A DNA stretch of 64,000 nucleotides. It comes from Mesorhizobium sp. Root157 (GTDB taxonomy: Bacteria; Pseudomonadota; Alphaproteobacteria; Rhizobiales; Rhizobiaceae). Shown one piece after another: positions 44,498 through 53,418 of the stretch (its first letter is position 1; the number at the start of each line of letters is the position of its first letter). The stretch covers positions 62,001-126,000 of the forward strand of contig NZ_LMGJ01000001.1 of assembly GCF_001427385.1 (NCBI RefSeq). Direction: 5' to 3'. The translations under genes were made by a program, and so were the position numbers. Under the pieces are notes generated by a model that did not search any database, was not told the DNA's origin, and was given only the letters and a program-made list of their open reading frames with translations.

Positions 44498-45841
44498 TTA
44501 GCAATCCAGAGTGTGATCGAGTTCCCACTGTGTCAGGTGAGACACATAGGAATGCCACTCCACCATCTTCATCTTGATGAAGCCGTTCACGAGTTCCTCG
44601 CCCAGCGCAGCCTTGAATTCCTGATCCTGATCAAGAAGGCGCAGCGCATCGAGCAGGTTCAACGGCAACCTTGGGGCATCCTTGATGGTGTGCCCTTCGG
44701 TGTACATGTTGATGTCGCTGCGCGGACCCGGGTTGATCTCCTCGCGAAGCCCCCTCAGGCCGGCGGCCAGGATGACGGCCTGCATAAGGTACGGGTTTGC
44801 CGCACCGTCAGGCAGACGCAACTCGAAGCGCCCCGGGCCCGGTACGCGGACCATGTGGGTGCGGTTGTTGCCGGTCCAGGTGACGGCATTGGGCGCCCAT
44901 GACGAACCGGACACCGTGCGCGGCGCGTTGATGCGCTTGTAGGAGTTGACGGTGGGGCAAATGATGGCCGTCATCGTCGCGGCATATTTCATGATGCCGC
45001 CGAGGAAGTGCATACCCTTCTGCGACAGGCCGTCAGGAGAATCGTCGTCGGCAAAAACGTTCGTCTTGCCCGAAAGATCCCATGCCGAGATGTGCGCATG
45101 GCAACCGTTGCCGGTCAGATGCGGGAACGGCTTTGGCATGAACGTGGCGCGGAAGCCGTATTTTTCGGCCAGCGATTTGATCATGAACTTGAAGAAGGAG
45201 TACTTGTCGGCCGTCACCATGACGTCGTCATACTTCCAGTTCATCTCGAACTGGCCGTTGGCATCCTCATGGTCATTCTGATACGGCTCCCAGCCCAAAT
45301 CCAGCATTGCGTCGCTGGCTTCGCGGATGAGATCGAAACGGCGCATCAATGCCTGCTGGTCGTAGCAGGGCTTCTTTGAATTGTCGTGCTCGTCGGACAG
45401 CGCCTTGCCGTCGAAGGTGACGAAGGAGAACTCAGGCTCCACACCGGTCTTGACCCTGATGCCCTGCGCCGCTGCTTCCTCGACGAGGCGCTTCAGCGTG
45501 TTGCGCGGAGCCTGATCGACGCTCTTGCCGTTCATCACGCAGTTCGACGCCACCCATGCAACCTCGGGCTTCCAGGGAAGCTGGATCACGGAGGAAGGAT
45601 CGGGAACGGCCAGCATGTCGGAGTCGGCCGGGGTCATGTCCATGCCACCGGCAAAACCGGCGAAGCCTGCACCGTCCTTCTGCATGCCGCCGATCGCCCG
45701 GGCCGGAACCAGCTTTGCACGCTGGTAGCCCAGAAGATCGGTATAGGTGACCATAAAGTACTTGACGTCCCGCGACCTGGCGAAATCCTCCAGGTCGGTC
45801 GTTACTGCACCGTCGATATTATTATCAAACTTAGTACCCAT
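44498..45841 (-). CDS. gmaS: Gamma-glutamylmethylamide synthetase
   Basis: A 447-residue protein of the glutamine synthetase superfamily that ligates methylamine to glutamate using ATP. Seen are VKYFMVTYTDLLGYQRAKLV near the N-terminus, GVEPEFSFV with the metal-binding glutamates, GNGCHAHISAWDLSGKTNVF, and NSYKRINAPRTVSGSSWAPN. The sequence is distinct from housekeeping GlnA, as for GmaS proteins. Its place between mgsC and mgdA is the strongest support. The product gamma-glutamylmethylamide is the substrate of MgsABC. The stop is 48 bases before mgdA. Confidence 0.94.
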   Translation of the reverse strand: MGTKFDNNIDGAVTTDLEDFARSRDVKYFMVTYTDLLGYQRAKLVPARAIGGMQKDGAGFAGFAGGMDMTPADSDMLAVPDPSSVIQLPWKPEVAWVASNCVMNGKSVDQAPRNTLKRLVEEAAAQGIRVKTGVEPEFSFVTFDGKALSDEHDNSKKPCYDQQALMRRFDLIREASDAMLDLGWEPYQNDHEDANGQFEMNWKYDDVMVTADKYSFFKFMIKSLAEKYGFRATFMPKPFPHLTGNGCHAHISAWDLSGKTNVFADDDSPDGLSQKGMHFLGGIMKYAATMTAIICPTVNSYKRINAPRTVSGSSWAPNAVTWTGNNRTHMVRVPGPGRFELRLPDGAANPYLMQAVILAAGLRGLREEINPGPRSDINMYTEGHTIKDAPRLPLNLLDALRLLDQDQEFKAALGEELVNGFIKMKMVEWHSYVSHLTQWELDHTLDC

Positions 45842-45906
45842 AGTACTCCTCCCGATGAGTTTTATTGGACGGTATCCATTGTTTTCTCCCCCTCAAGATC
45901 CTTGCG

Positions 45907-47235
45907 TCAAAACTTGACCTGCCCGGGTATCCAGCCCGTGCCGGCGATCGGAACGCGCGCCATGGCGGCAGCTTCAACCGTCAAGGCGCAGAGATCTTCC
46001 GGTTCAAGGTTATGCAAGTGGTTTTTGCCGCAGGCGCGTGCGACCGTTTGCGCTTCGAGCGTCATAACCTTCAGGTAGTTCGCGAGACGACGCCCGGCCG
46101 CGATCGGATCGACACGCTTCATCAGTTCGGCATCCTGCGTGGTGATACCTGCGGGATCCTTGCCTTCATGCCAGTCATCATAAGCACCGGCCGTAGTGCC
46201 GAGCTTCTGATATTCGCTTTCCCAGTGCGGATCGTTGTCACCAAGAGCGATGAGTGCCGCCGTACCGATGGCGACAGCATCCGCGCCGAGCGCCAACGCC
46301 TTGGCAACGTCGGCACCGTTGCGGATGCCGCCGGATACGATCAGCTGCACCTTGCGATGCATGCCCAGGTCCTGGAGGGCCTGAACCGCCGGACGAATAC
46401 AAGCAAGGATCGGAAGGCCGACATGCTCGATGAAGACTTCCTGAGTCGCCGCGGTGCCACCCTGCATGCCGTCGAGCACGACCACGTCGGCACCAGCCTT
46501 AACAGCCAGTGCGGTGTCATAGTACGGGCGGGTGCCGCCAATCTTCACGTAGATCGGCTTTTCCCAGTCGGTGATTTCACGGATTTCGAGAATCTTGATC
46601 TCGAGGTCGTCCGGGCCGGTCCAGTCAGGATGACGGCAAGCCGAACGTTGGTCGATACCCTTGGGCAGCGTGCGCATTTCAGCAACGCGGTCGGAGATCT
46701 TCTGGCCGAGCAGCATGCCGCCGCCGCCGGGCTTGGCGCCCTGACCGACAACCACCTCGATGGCATCGGCACGACGAAGGTCACGCGGGTTCATGCCGTA
46801 ACGGGACGGAAGGATCTGGTACACCAACTTTTCGGAATGGCCGCGCTCTTCTTCGGTCATGCCGCCGTCGCCGGTCGTGGTCGTGGTGCCCGAAAGCGTC
46901 GCACCGCGGCCCAGCGCTTCCTTGGCCGGGCCAGACAGCGAGCCGAAGCTCATGCCAGCCACGGTGATCGGGATTTTCAATTCGATCGGCTTCTTGGCGA
47001 AACGAGTGCCAAGAACGACGTTGGTATCGCAGCGCTCGCGGTAACCTTCGAGCGCATAACGGGAGATGGACGCACCCAGGAACAGGAGGTCGTCGAAATG
47101 CGGCAGCTTACGCTTCGCGCCACTGCCACGAATATCGTAGATACCGGTTGCCGCTGCACGGCGGATTTCCGACATGGCGTAATCATCGAAGGTCGCGGAT
47201 TTACGCGGAGTCGTCGGCGGGTTCTGATAGGTCAT
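45907..47235 (-). CDS. mgsC: N-methylglutamate synthase subunit C (glutamate synthase-like FMN domain)
   Basis: A 442-residue protein corresponding to the FMN-binding synthase domain of glutamate synthase: PITVAGMSFGSLSGPAKEAL, GDGGMTEEERGHSEKLVYQI, GQGAKPGGGGMLLGQKISD and VVLDGMQGGTAATQEVFIEH. A cysteine-rich Fe-S binding stretch as in GltB is not obvious. With MgsA and MgsB it makes a split glutamate-synthase-like enzyme that transfers methylamine from gamma-glutamylmethylamide to form N-methylglutamate. It begins 11 bases after mgsB. Confidence 0.93.
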   Translation of the reverse strand: MTYQNPPTTPRKSATFDDYAMSEIRRAAATGIYDIRGSGAKRKLPHFDDLLFLGASISRYALEGYRERCDTNVVLGTRFAKKPIELKIPITVAGMSFGSLSGPAKEALGRGATLSGTTTTTGDGGMTEEERGHSEKLVYQILPSRYGMNPRDLRRADAIEVVVGQGAKPGGGGMLLGQKISDRVAEMRTLPKGIDQRSACRHPDWTGPDDLEIKILEIREITDWEKPIYVKIGGTRPYYDTALAVKAGADVVVLDGMQGGTAATQEVFIEHVGLPILACIRPAVQALQDLGMHRKVQLIVSGGIRNGADVAKALALGADAVAIGTAALIALGDNDPHWESEYQKLGTTAGAYDDWHEGKDPAGITTQDAELMKRVDPIAAGRRLANYLKVMTLEAQTVARACGKNHLHNLEPEDLCALTVEAAAMARVPIAGTGWIPGQVKF

Positions 47236-47246
47236 GATTGCTGGCC

Positions 47247-47984
47247 TCAGTATGCGGCGGCGTTGTCGATGTTGAAGTTGTAGAGGCTGCGCGCTGAGCC
47301 GTAGCGCGTGAACTCTTCCGGCTTGGCATCCGTGATGCCAGCGCGATCAAGCAACTCCTGCAACTTTGCGATATGCTCGGGACGCATCTCCTTGGCGATG
47401 CAGTCGGCGCCGAGGCTCTTGACGCTACCTCTGACGAACAACTTCGCTTCATAGATGGAGTCGCCCAGCGCATCACCGGCATCGCCGAGCACCACGAGGT
47501 GACCGGACTGCGCCATGAAGGCCGACATGTGGCCGACATTGCCGCGAACGACGATGTCGATGCCCTTCATCGAAATGCCGCAACGCGAGGATGCGTCACC
47601 TTCAATCACCAGGAGACCGCCGCGGCCGGTTGCACCAGCGTACTGGCTTGCATTGCCCTTGATGATGACTTCACCCGACATCATGTTTTCGGCGACGCCG
47701 GGGCCTGCAGAACCATGCACGGTGATCGTGGCTTCCTGATTCATGCCGGCGCAATAATAACCGACGCTGCCACGGATATCGACGGAGATCGGGGTGTCGA
47801 CACCGGCGGAGATGGCATGACCACCCTTCGGATTCAACACTTCCCACTGCGTTTCGTTCGAACCTTGCCTGTTGCTGTGAAGAGCCTGGTTAAGCTCGCG
47901 CAACGGCGTTACTGCAAGGTCGAAAACTCTCGGCGCGGACCCCAGGTTGGGGGAGACCGCCAATGCGGAATTTGTCGCGTGCAT
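47247..47984 (-). CDS. mgsB: N-methylglutamate synthase subunit B (GXGXG domain)
   Basis: A 245-residue protein equal to the C-terminal GXGXG beta-helix domain of glutamate synthase. Repeated glycine turns are visible: VDIRGSVGYYCAGMNQEATI, VHGSAGPGVAENMMSGEVII, GNASQYAGATGRGGLLVIEG and GDAGDALGDSIYEAKLFVRG. It is the structural subunit of N-methylglutamate synthase. It starts 3 bases after the mgsA stop and ends 11 bases before mgsC, so tight translational coupling is expected. Confidence 0.93.
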   Translation of the reverse strand: MHATNSALAVSPNLGSAPRVFDLAVTPLRELNQALHSNRQGSNETQWEVLNPKGGHAISAGVDTPISVDIRGSVGYYCAGMNQEATITVHGSAGPGVAENMMSGEVIIKGNASQYAGATGRGGLLVIEGDASSRCGISMKGIDIVVRGNVGHMSAFMAQSGHLVVLGDAGDALGDSIYEAKLFVRGSVKSLGADCIAKEMRPEHIAKLQELLDRAGITDAKPEEFTRYGSARSLYNFNIDNAAAY

Positions 47985-47987
47985 GGA

Positions 47988-48884
47988 TTAATGCTCCCAA
48001 AAATAGACGGTTGATGGCTCAGGCTCCCAAACCCTGGCCTGCTCAATGCCCGGCAAATTAGCAAGCGCCCGATACTCCGAACCGAACGCCACGTATTGAT
48101 CAGTCTCAGCCATGACTGCCGGCTTGCAGGAGATCGGATCGCGAACGACACCAAAACCGTTCTTCGTGCCGACGACGAAGTTGAAGAAGCCGTCGAGATC
48201 GTCGAGGGTGCTTTCCAGAGCCTGGCCGAGGTTCAGGCCATCGGCCATCTTCGACGAGACGTAGGCGGCGGCGACTTCGGTGTCATTCTCGGTCTCGAAC
48301 TTCATGCCCTTCTGGATGAGCTCGCGACGGATGTTGCTGTGGTTGGACAGCGAGCCGTTGTGCACCAGACACTGGTCGGGGCCAGTCGAGAACGGATGCG
48401 CGCCAAGCGTCGTCACAGCAGATTCAGTCGCCATGCGGGTGTGACCGATGGCGTGTGTGCCAGCCATGCCGGAAAGGCCGAAACGATCGGCGACATCGGC
48501 AGGAAGGCCAACTTCCTTGTAGATCTCGATGGCTTCGCCGATGCCCATGATGCGAACGTTCGGGCGCAGCTCGACAATAGCGGCGCGGGCGCTTTCAAGC
48601 TCGGCAGTCGCCACATCAACCACGGCATGCGTCGACTTGATCTGGATCTTGACCGGCTTGCCAAGATGCGCGCCGAGTTCCTTCTCAAGGCCGGCAAAAT
48701 CGGTCTCCGGGCTCGGCGACTGGATGGTGATCTTGCCCTGATTGCTTGCCGAGGAATTGTAGATGGCGATGCCAGCGCTGTCGGGGCCACGATCAGTCAG
48801 CGTAATAAGCATTTCCGACAAGAGGGCGCCCAACTGGGGCTCCAATGTTTTGTCCTTCAAAAACAGTCCCACAATTCCACACAT
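47988..48884 (-). CDS. mgsA: N-methylglutamate synthase subunit A (class II glutamine amidotransferase domain)
   Basis: A 298-residue protein. The start must be the ATG at 48884, because it yields MCGIVGLFLKDK with the N-terminal nucleophile Cys2 of class II amidotransferases; the upstream in-frame ATG would block it. Further motifs are TDRGPDSAGIAIYN and GHTRMATESAVTTLGAHPFS. Here the amidotransferase fold acts on gamma-glutamylmethylamide, releasing methylamine for MgsC. It is the first gene of the eight-gene operon; a 211-base AT-rich region separates it from the terminator after hprA. Confidence 0.93.
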   Translation of the reverse strand: MCGIVGLFLKDKTLEPQLGALLSEMLITLTDRGPDSAGIAIYNSSASNQGKITIQSPSPETDFAGLEKELGAHLGKPVKIQIKSTHAVVDVATAELESARAAIVELRPNVRIMGIGEAIEIYKEVGLPADVADRFGLSGMAGTHAIGHTRMATESAVTTLGAHPFSTGPDQCLVHNGSLSNHSNIRRELIQKGMKFETENDTEVAAAYVSSKMADGLNLGQALESTLDDLDGFFNFVVGTKNGFGVVRDPISCKPAVMAETDQYVAFGSEYRALANLPGIEQARVWEPEPSTVYFWEH

Positions 48885-49095
48885 CGCCGTCACCTCAACC
48901 GTTTTTATGTCTGGTAGGAAAACTAACAGGTTCCAATTTCAAATTCAACTGTCATGAATTATTTTTTCCCACAAGAAAAATCGAGAGGTGCTCCCGGATA
49001 AATTGTTACATCAACGCTTTGCGCGTCGGCTTCCGCAAGGGCACGAGCCTCGGCCGAGCCTTCGCGCATTCCAGGCAAAATTGGAATTTTCCTTA
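48885..49095 (-). promoter_or_regulatory. Probable promoter region of the mgs-gmaS-mgd operon
   Basis: About 210 bases, notably AT-rich between 48905 and 49000 (for example ATTATTTTTTCCCACAAG), between the hprA terminator and mgsA. No gene is present. Exact promoter elements are not identified. Confidence 0.5.
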
Positions 49096-49130
49096 TAAAA
49101 ACAACGGCCCCGGACAGTGTGTCCGAGGCC
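49096..49130 (-). terminator. Terminator after hprA
   Basis: On the minus strand GGCCTCGGACA pairs with TGTCCGGGGCC (49130-49120 with 49116-49106, one G-U pair) around a short loop, followed by TTGTTTTTAT. It closes the serine-cycle transcription unit and separates it from mgsA. Confidence 0.85.
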
Positions 49131-49184
49131 GAATGCACGTTTTAATCGTGTGGAGTTTTGGATAGGTCGCCGCAAGGCTCGCGC

Positions 49185-50153
49185 TTATGCCACCCTGTCC
49201 GGAACAGGCTCGCCGGCAAAGAACGCAGTCAGGTTCTCCAGCGCTTTCATGCCCATGGCGACACGCGTCTCTTCCGTGGCGCTGCCCAGATGCGGCAAAA
49301 GAACGACGTTTTCCATCCTGGTCAAGCCGGCAGGCACTTCAGGCTCGCTGGCGAAGACGTCCAGGCCCGCACCGGCAATACCGCCGCTTTCCAATGCAGC
49401 CACCAGCGCATCCTGGTCGACGACATCGCCGCGCGCGGTGTTGATGAGGAAGGCGCCCTTCTTCATCGCCGATAGACGGGCGCTATTGATCAGATGCCGG
49501 TTCTCGGCGCCACCGGGGCAATGCAGGGACACGAAATCGGATTGGGCAAGCACGTCTTCTATTGAAGCAAGCTGCCTTGCGCCCATGGCGCGCGTCTCGT
49601 CGTCGTCCACCTTGGAGCGGTTGTAGAAGACGATATCCATGTCGAAGCCGAAATGCGCGCGCTTCGCGGTGGCCTTGCCGATGCGGCCCATGCCGATGAT
49701 GCCGAGCGTCTTGCCCGTCACCTTGGTCCCGATCATGTGGGTCGGGCACCAGCCCTGCCACTCGCCGGCCCGCAGCTGGCGCTCGCCCTCGCCGGCCCTG
49801 CGGGCAACAGCAAGCAAAAGGCTCAAGGCGATATCGGCCGTGCAGTCCGTCAAGACGCCCGGCGTGTTGGTCACGACGATATCGTTCTCGCGCGCGGCAT
49901 CGACGTCGATGTGGCTGAACCCCACCCCATAGTTGGCGATGATCCTGGTCCTGTTATCCGCTTCGGGAAAGATCGACTTCGGCAGCTTGTCGCTGACGGT
50001 CGGCAGGATCGCATCGAAGTTCAGGAAGGCTGCCTTGAATTGCGTAGGCGTGAGCGGCACGTCGCCTCTGTTGAAGGTCGTATCGAAATTTTCGGCCAGC
50101 AATTGCTCGACCGCTGCCGGCCAGCGCCGGGTGACAATTACACGGGGCTTCAT
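49185..50153 (-). CDS. hprA: Hydroxypyruvate reductase / glycerate dehydrogenase
   Basis: A 322-residue D-2-hydroxyacid dehydrogenase. The NAD(P)-binding motif GIIGMGRIGKATAKRAHFGF and catalytic residues in LINTARGDVVDQDALVAALE (Arg), the SEPEVPAGL glutamate region and VVLLPHLGSATEETRVAMG (His) are present, as is the substrate-domain NYGVGFSHIDVDAARENDIV. In the serine cycle it reduces hydroxypyruvate, made by SgaA, to glycerate. The position after mtkB supports this over a generic glyoxylate reductase. A GGGGCCGGC/GCCGGCCCC hairpin (50181-50202) lies in the 66-base gap before it. Confidence 0.88.
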   Translation of the reverse strand: MKPRVIVTRRWPAAVEQLLAENFDTTFNRGDVPLTPTQFKAAFLNFDAILPTVSDKLPKSIFPEADNRTRIIANYGVGFSHIDVDAARENDIVVTNTPGVLTDCTADIALSLLLAVARRAGEGERQLRAGEWQGWCPTHMIGTKVTGKTLGIIGMGRIGKATAKRAHFGFDMDIVFYNRSKVDDDETRAMGARQLASIEDVLAQSDFVSLHCPGGAENRHLINSARLSAMKKGAFLINTARGDVVDQDALVAALESGGIAGAGLDVFASEPEVPAGLTRMENVVLLPHLGSATEETRVAMGMKALENLTAFFAGEPVPDRVA

Positions 50154-50180
50154 CTCAACTCTCTGCTTTCAAATGGAAGC

Positions 50181-50202
50181 GGGGCCGGCTTTCGCCGGCC
50201 CC
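50181..50202. other. Intra-operon hairpin between mtkB and hprA
   Basis: A perfect 9-bp stem (GGGGCCGGC/GCCGGCCCC) around a TTTC loop in the mtkB-hprA gap. No T-run follows in the direction of transcription, so it more likely sets mRNA stability or partial attenuation than full termination. Confidence 0.6.
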
Positions 50203-50219
50203 TTCGCACCTTGGTCGGG

Positions 50220-51119
50220 TCAGGCGGCCTTTTGGTGCTGTTCGAGGACACTGGCAATGGTGGGTCCGAACGCTGCTGGCGTCGGCACAATAGTCACGCC
50301 CGCGTCGCGCAGGATCTCGACCTTCTCCTGTGCGGATTCGCCGAAAGCCGAAATGATGGCGCCGGCATGGCCCATACGCTTACCCTTCGGCGCGGAAAGG
50401 CCTGCGATATACGCGATCAACGGCTTGCGCATATTGTGTCTGGCCCATTCGCCCGCTTCAGCTTCCTGCGGTCCGCCGATCTCGCCGATCATGACGACGG
50501 CGTCGGTGTCCGGATCCTGCTCGAACAACTTTAGGATATCGAGGAATGACGAACCGTTAATGGGATCGCCGCCGATACCGACGCTGGTCGAAACGCCAAT
50601 GCCGAGGTCCTTCATCTGCGAGGCAGCTTCATAACCCAGAGTTCCGGATCGGCCAACAATGCCGACACGTCCCGGCAGATAGATATGGCCGGGCATGATG
50701 CCCATCATGGCCTGGCCGGGGGTGATCATGCCGGCGCAGTTGGGGCCGACCAACCGCATGCGGTCCTCATAGCGGAAGCGGCGCATATAGCGCTTCACCC
50801 GCATCATGTCCTGCGACGGGATGCCGTCGGTGATGCACACGCAAAGCTTGATGCCGGCATCGGCCGCTTCCATGATCGAATCCGCGGCGAAGGGCGGCGG
50901 AACAAACACGATGCTCGCTTCGGCTCCGGTTTCACGCACGGCACCCTTGACCGTGTTGAAGACCGGAATGCCGTTGTGATCCATTCCGCCCTTGCCGGGC
51001 GTGATGCCGCCCACGACATTGGTGCCGTAGCGCTTCATGTCGGCGGCATGGAAGCTGCCGATCTTGCCGGTCAGACCCTGGACGACGACGCGCGTCCTGC
51101 GATTGAGAAGAATGCTCAT
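50220..51119 (-). CDS. mtkB: Malate-CoA ligase (malate thiokinase), alpha subunit
   Basis: A 299-residue SucD-like subunit with CoA-binding VVQGLTGKIGSFHAADMKRY, VGGITPGKGGMDHNGIPVFN, and the phosphohistidine site GKRMGHAGAIISAFGESAQE. Compared with succinyl-CoA synthetase the surroundings are decisive: it sits with mtkA, mcl, sgaA and hprA, and the sequence closely resembles methylotroph MtkB (MSILLNRRTRVVVQGLTGK, SVGIGGDPINGSSFLDILKL). It activates malate to malyl-CoA. It starts 13 bases after the mtkA stop. Confidence 0.92.
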   Translation of the reverse strand: MSILLNRRTRVVVQGLTGKIGSFHAADMKRYGTNVVGGITPGKGGMDHNGIPVFNTVKGAVRETGAEASIVFVPPPFAADSIMEAADAGIKLCVCITDGIPSQDMMRVKRYMRRFRYEDRMRLVGPNCAGMITPGQAMMGIMPGHIYLPGRVGIVGRSGTLGYEAASQMKDLGIGVSTSVGIGGDPINGSSFLDILKLFEQDPDTDAVVMIGEIGGPQEAEAGEWARHNMRKPLIAYIAGLSAPKGKRMGHAGAIISAFGESAQEKVEILRDAGVTIVPTPAAFGPTIASVLEQHQKAA

Positions 51120-51132
51120 TTTCGTCCTCCCT

Positions 51133-52317
51133 TCAGTGCTTTTTCTTCTTGGAAAAGCTCTTCATCGCATCGACCGCCTTTTCGGCAGCCTCCGCGAGCG
51201 TATCGGCAACGATGACCTGTTCACCGGATTCAGCAAGAATCCTGCGCCCTTCCTCGACATTGGTGCCGGCGAGGCGCACCACCAGCGGCACGGTGACGCC
51301 AACCTCACGGATGGCCTTGACCACCCCTTCGGCCACCCAGTCGCAGCGGTTGATGCCGGCAAAGATGTTGACGAGGATGGTCTCGATGTTCTTGTCGGCG
51401 AGAACGGCACGGAATGCCTTTGCCACGCGCTCGGGCGAGGCACCGCCGCCGATGTCGAGGAAGTTCGCCGGCTCACCGCCAGCGATCTTGATCATGTCCA
51501 TGGTCGCCATGGCCAGGCCCGCGCCGTTGATGATGCAGCCGATATTGCCGTCCAGCCCGACATAGGAAAGGCCGCGGTCGCTGGCGAATGTTTCGCGCGG
51601 ATCTTCCTGAGACTTGTCGCGAAGTTCCGAAATCTCGGGGCGGCGGAACAGCGCGTTCTCGTCGAACGACATCTTGGCGTCGAGCGCGATCAGGTTGCCG
51701 TCACGCGTCACAACCAGCGGATTGATCTCCAGCATGGAGGCGTCATAGTCGCGGAACACACGGTAGCAGCCGATCAGCGTGTCGACGGCCTTGCCGATCA
51801 GGCTGTTCTCCAGCCCGAGGCCGAAAGCGATTTCACGCGCCTGGAACTGCTGCATGCCGGCACCGGGATCGACCGTTGCCCGGATGATGGTATCGGGTTG
51901 CTTTTCGGCGATCTCCTCGATCTCCATGCCGCCGGACGCGGATGCCACGATCATAACCCGCTCGGCTTTGCGGTCGAGCACCATGCCAAGATAGATTTCC
52001 TGGCGGATGTCGACGGTCTCTTCGATATAGAGACGCGAGACGAGCTTGCCCTTGGGGCCTGTCTGATGTGTGGCGAGCTTGCGGCCGAGCATCGCCTCGG
52101 CGGCTTCAGAAACCTCGGTGTCCGAACTGCAGAGACGGATGCCACCGGCCTTGCCACGAGCGCCGGAATGGATTTGCGCCTTCACCACCCACTTGCCGCC
52201 ACCGATCTCGCTGGCGCGATAGGCGGCCTGTTCGGGGCTGTAGGCGAGACCGCCGCGCGGTATGTGCACCGAGTAGCGGGAAAGAAGTTCCTTGGCCTGG
52301 TATTCATGGATATCCAT
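51133..52317 (-). CDS. mtkA: Malate-CoA ligase (malate thiokinase), beta subunit
   Basis: A 394-residue SucC-like ATP-grasp subunit. The start at 52317 ([20 protein letters not shown]) is universal for the family. Further motifs are [60 protein letters not shown] and [20 protein letters not shown]. The C-terminal [20 protein letters not shown] also matches methylotroph MtkA. With MtkB it makes malyl-CoA from malate, ATP and CoA. The 116-base gap before it, after mcl, carries a palindromic repeat. Confidence 0.93.
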   Translation of the reverse strand: MDIHEYQAKELLSRYSVHIPRGGLAYSPEQAAYRASEIGGGKWVVKAQIHSGARGKAGGIRLCSSDTEVSEAAEAMLGRKLATHQTGPKGKLVSRLYIEETVDIRQEIYLGMVLDRKAERVMIVASASGGMEIEEIAEKQPDTIIRATVDPGAGMQQFQAREIAFGLGLENSLIGKAVDTLIGCYRVFRDYDASMLEINPLVVTRDGNLIALDAKMSFDENALFRRPEISELRDKSQEDPRETFASDRGLSYVGLDGNIGCIINGAGLAMATMDMIKIAGGEPANFLDIGGGASPERVAKAFRAVLADKNIETILVNIFAGINRCDWVAEGVVKAIREVGVTVPLVVRLAGTNVEEGRRILAESGEQVIVADTLAEAAEKAVDAMKSFSKKKKH

Positions 52318-52334
52318 GTCGGTTCCTCCCAAAT

Positions 52335-52436
52335 GCAATTCCAGGAAAAGTGGGGACCGGTTTTCCGTCCGGAATTGCGTGAAAAACAAAAGAGCTGGAG
52401 CGGTTCTACGAGTCCTTTGAAGAATGAGCCGCTCTA
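52335..52436. repeat. Palindromic repeat (family C) inside the serine-cycle operon
   Basis: It contains GCAATTCC (52335-52342) and GGAATTGC (52371-52378) as inverted arms, then GAGCGG...CCGCTC arms around 52398-52433. It fills almost the whole mcl-mtkA gap, and its right end touches the mcl stop codon (TAG at 52436-52434). The style resembles other rhizobial intergenic palindromes. Confidence 0.7.
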
Positions 52437-53399
52437 GTTCGCCAGCGCCTTGCGCGAGCGCGCGGACTGTTCGATTGCGTCATGCGTGACGAGCACGTTG
52501 CGGGCCATGCGCTCGGATGCGGCGTCGATCATCTTGCCGTCCAGTGCCGCCGCGCCCTTGCCCTGCTCCTCCGCTTCCTTCAGCACCTCGATGATGCGGC
52601 GCGCGCGCGTCACTTCCTTTTCGGGTGGCGAGAAGACCGAGTTGGCAAGCTCGACCTGCGAGGGGTGGATCGCCCATTTGCCTTCGATGCCGAGGGCTGC
52701 GGCGCGCTTGGCGCCGGCGATGTAGCCTTCCGGATCGGAGAAATCGCCGAACGGCCCGTCGATGGCGCGCAGACCGTAGGCGCGGCAAGCGACCGTCATG
52801 CGCGACAGGGCCGCGTGCCACTGGTCGCCCGGATAGTCGGGATTGAGGCCGCCGATGTTGACGGTGCGGGCCTTGCAGCTCGCGGAATAGTCGGCGACGC
52901 CGAAATGCATGGCTTCAAGTCGGCCGCCAAAGGCCGCGATAGCTTCGACATTGGCCATGCCGAGCGCCGTCTCGATGAGGGCCTCCAGGCCGACCTGGGT
53001 CTTGTAGCCCTTGGCCGTCTCGATCTGGCTGACCATGGCTTCGACCATGTAGAGATCGGCCGGCACGCCGACCTTCGGCACCAGGATGGTGTCGAGGCGA
53101 TCGCCGGCCTGCTCCATCACGTCAACAACATCGCGGTACATGTAGTGCGTGTCGAGGCCGTTGATGCGCACGGAGATGGTCTTGCCGCGGGCGCGCCAGT
53201 CGATTTCGTTCAGCGCCGTGATGATGTTGGCACGTGCCCGCTCCTTGTCGGGCGGCGCAACCGCATCCTCGATGTCGAGGAAAATGTAGTCGGCAGCGCC
53301 GTCGGCGGCCTTGCGGATCATCTCCGGGTTGGAGCCTGGAACCGCAAGCTCGCTACGCTGGAGACGCAGCTTGCGGAGATGGTGAATGGTGTAGCTCAT
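52434..53399 (-). CDS. mcl: Malyl-CoA lyase
   Basis: A 321-residue CitE-like aldolase cleaving malyl-CoA to acetyl-CoA and glyoxylate. It begins [20 protein letters not shown]; the open frame upstream to 53483 lies inside sgaA and is not used. Motifs are [20 protein letters not shown] (metal Asp/Glu), [40 protein letters not shown] and [20 protein letters not shown]. Length matches Methylobacterium Mcl. It starts 19 bases after sgaA in the operon. Confidence 0.94.
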   Translation of the reverse strand: MSYTIHHLRKLRLQRSELAVPGSNPEMIRKAADGAADYIFLDIEDAVAPPDKERARANIITALNEIDWRARGKTISVRINGLDTHYMYRDVVDVMEQAGDRLDTILVPKVGVPADLYMVEAMVSQIETAKGYKTQVGLEALIETALGMANVEAIAAFGGRLEAMHFGVADYSASCKARTVNIGGLNPDYPGDQWHAALSRMTVACRAYGLRAIDGPFGDFSDPEGYIAGAKRAAALGIEGKWAIHPSQVELANSVFSPPEKEVTRARRIIEVLKEAEEQGKGAAALDGKMIDAASERMARNVLVTHDAIEQSARSRKALAN

Positions 53400-53418
53400 C
53401 TGTTTTTCCCTTCGCCGC

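Noticed and set aside
44498..45841. Glutamine synthetase (glnA)
   Set aside because: The gene lies between mgsC and mgdA, and the protein is of the divergent GmaS type, without the GlnB/GlnA context.
45865..47283. 472-codon plus-strand open frame opposite mgsC
   Set aside because: Antisense to the glutamate-synthase-like subunit with intact motifs; no independent support.
50220..52317. Succinyl-CoA synthetase (sucCD)
   Set aside because: The sequence is SucCD-like, but the operon with mcl, sgaA and hprA and the close match to methylotroph Mtk subunits support malate-CoA ligase.
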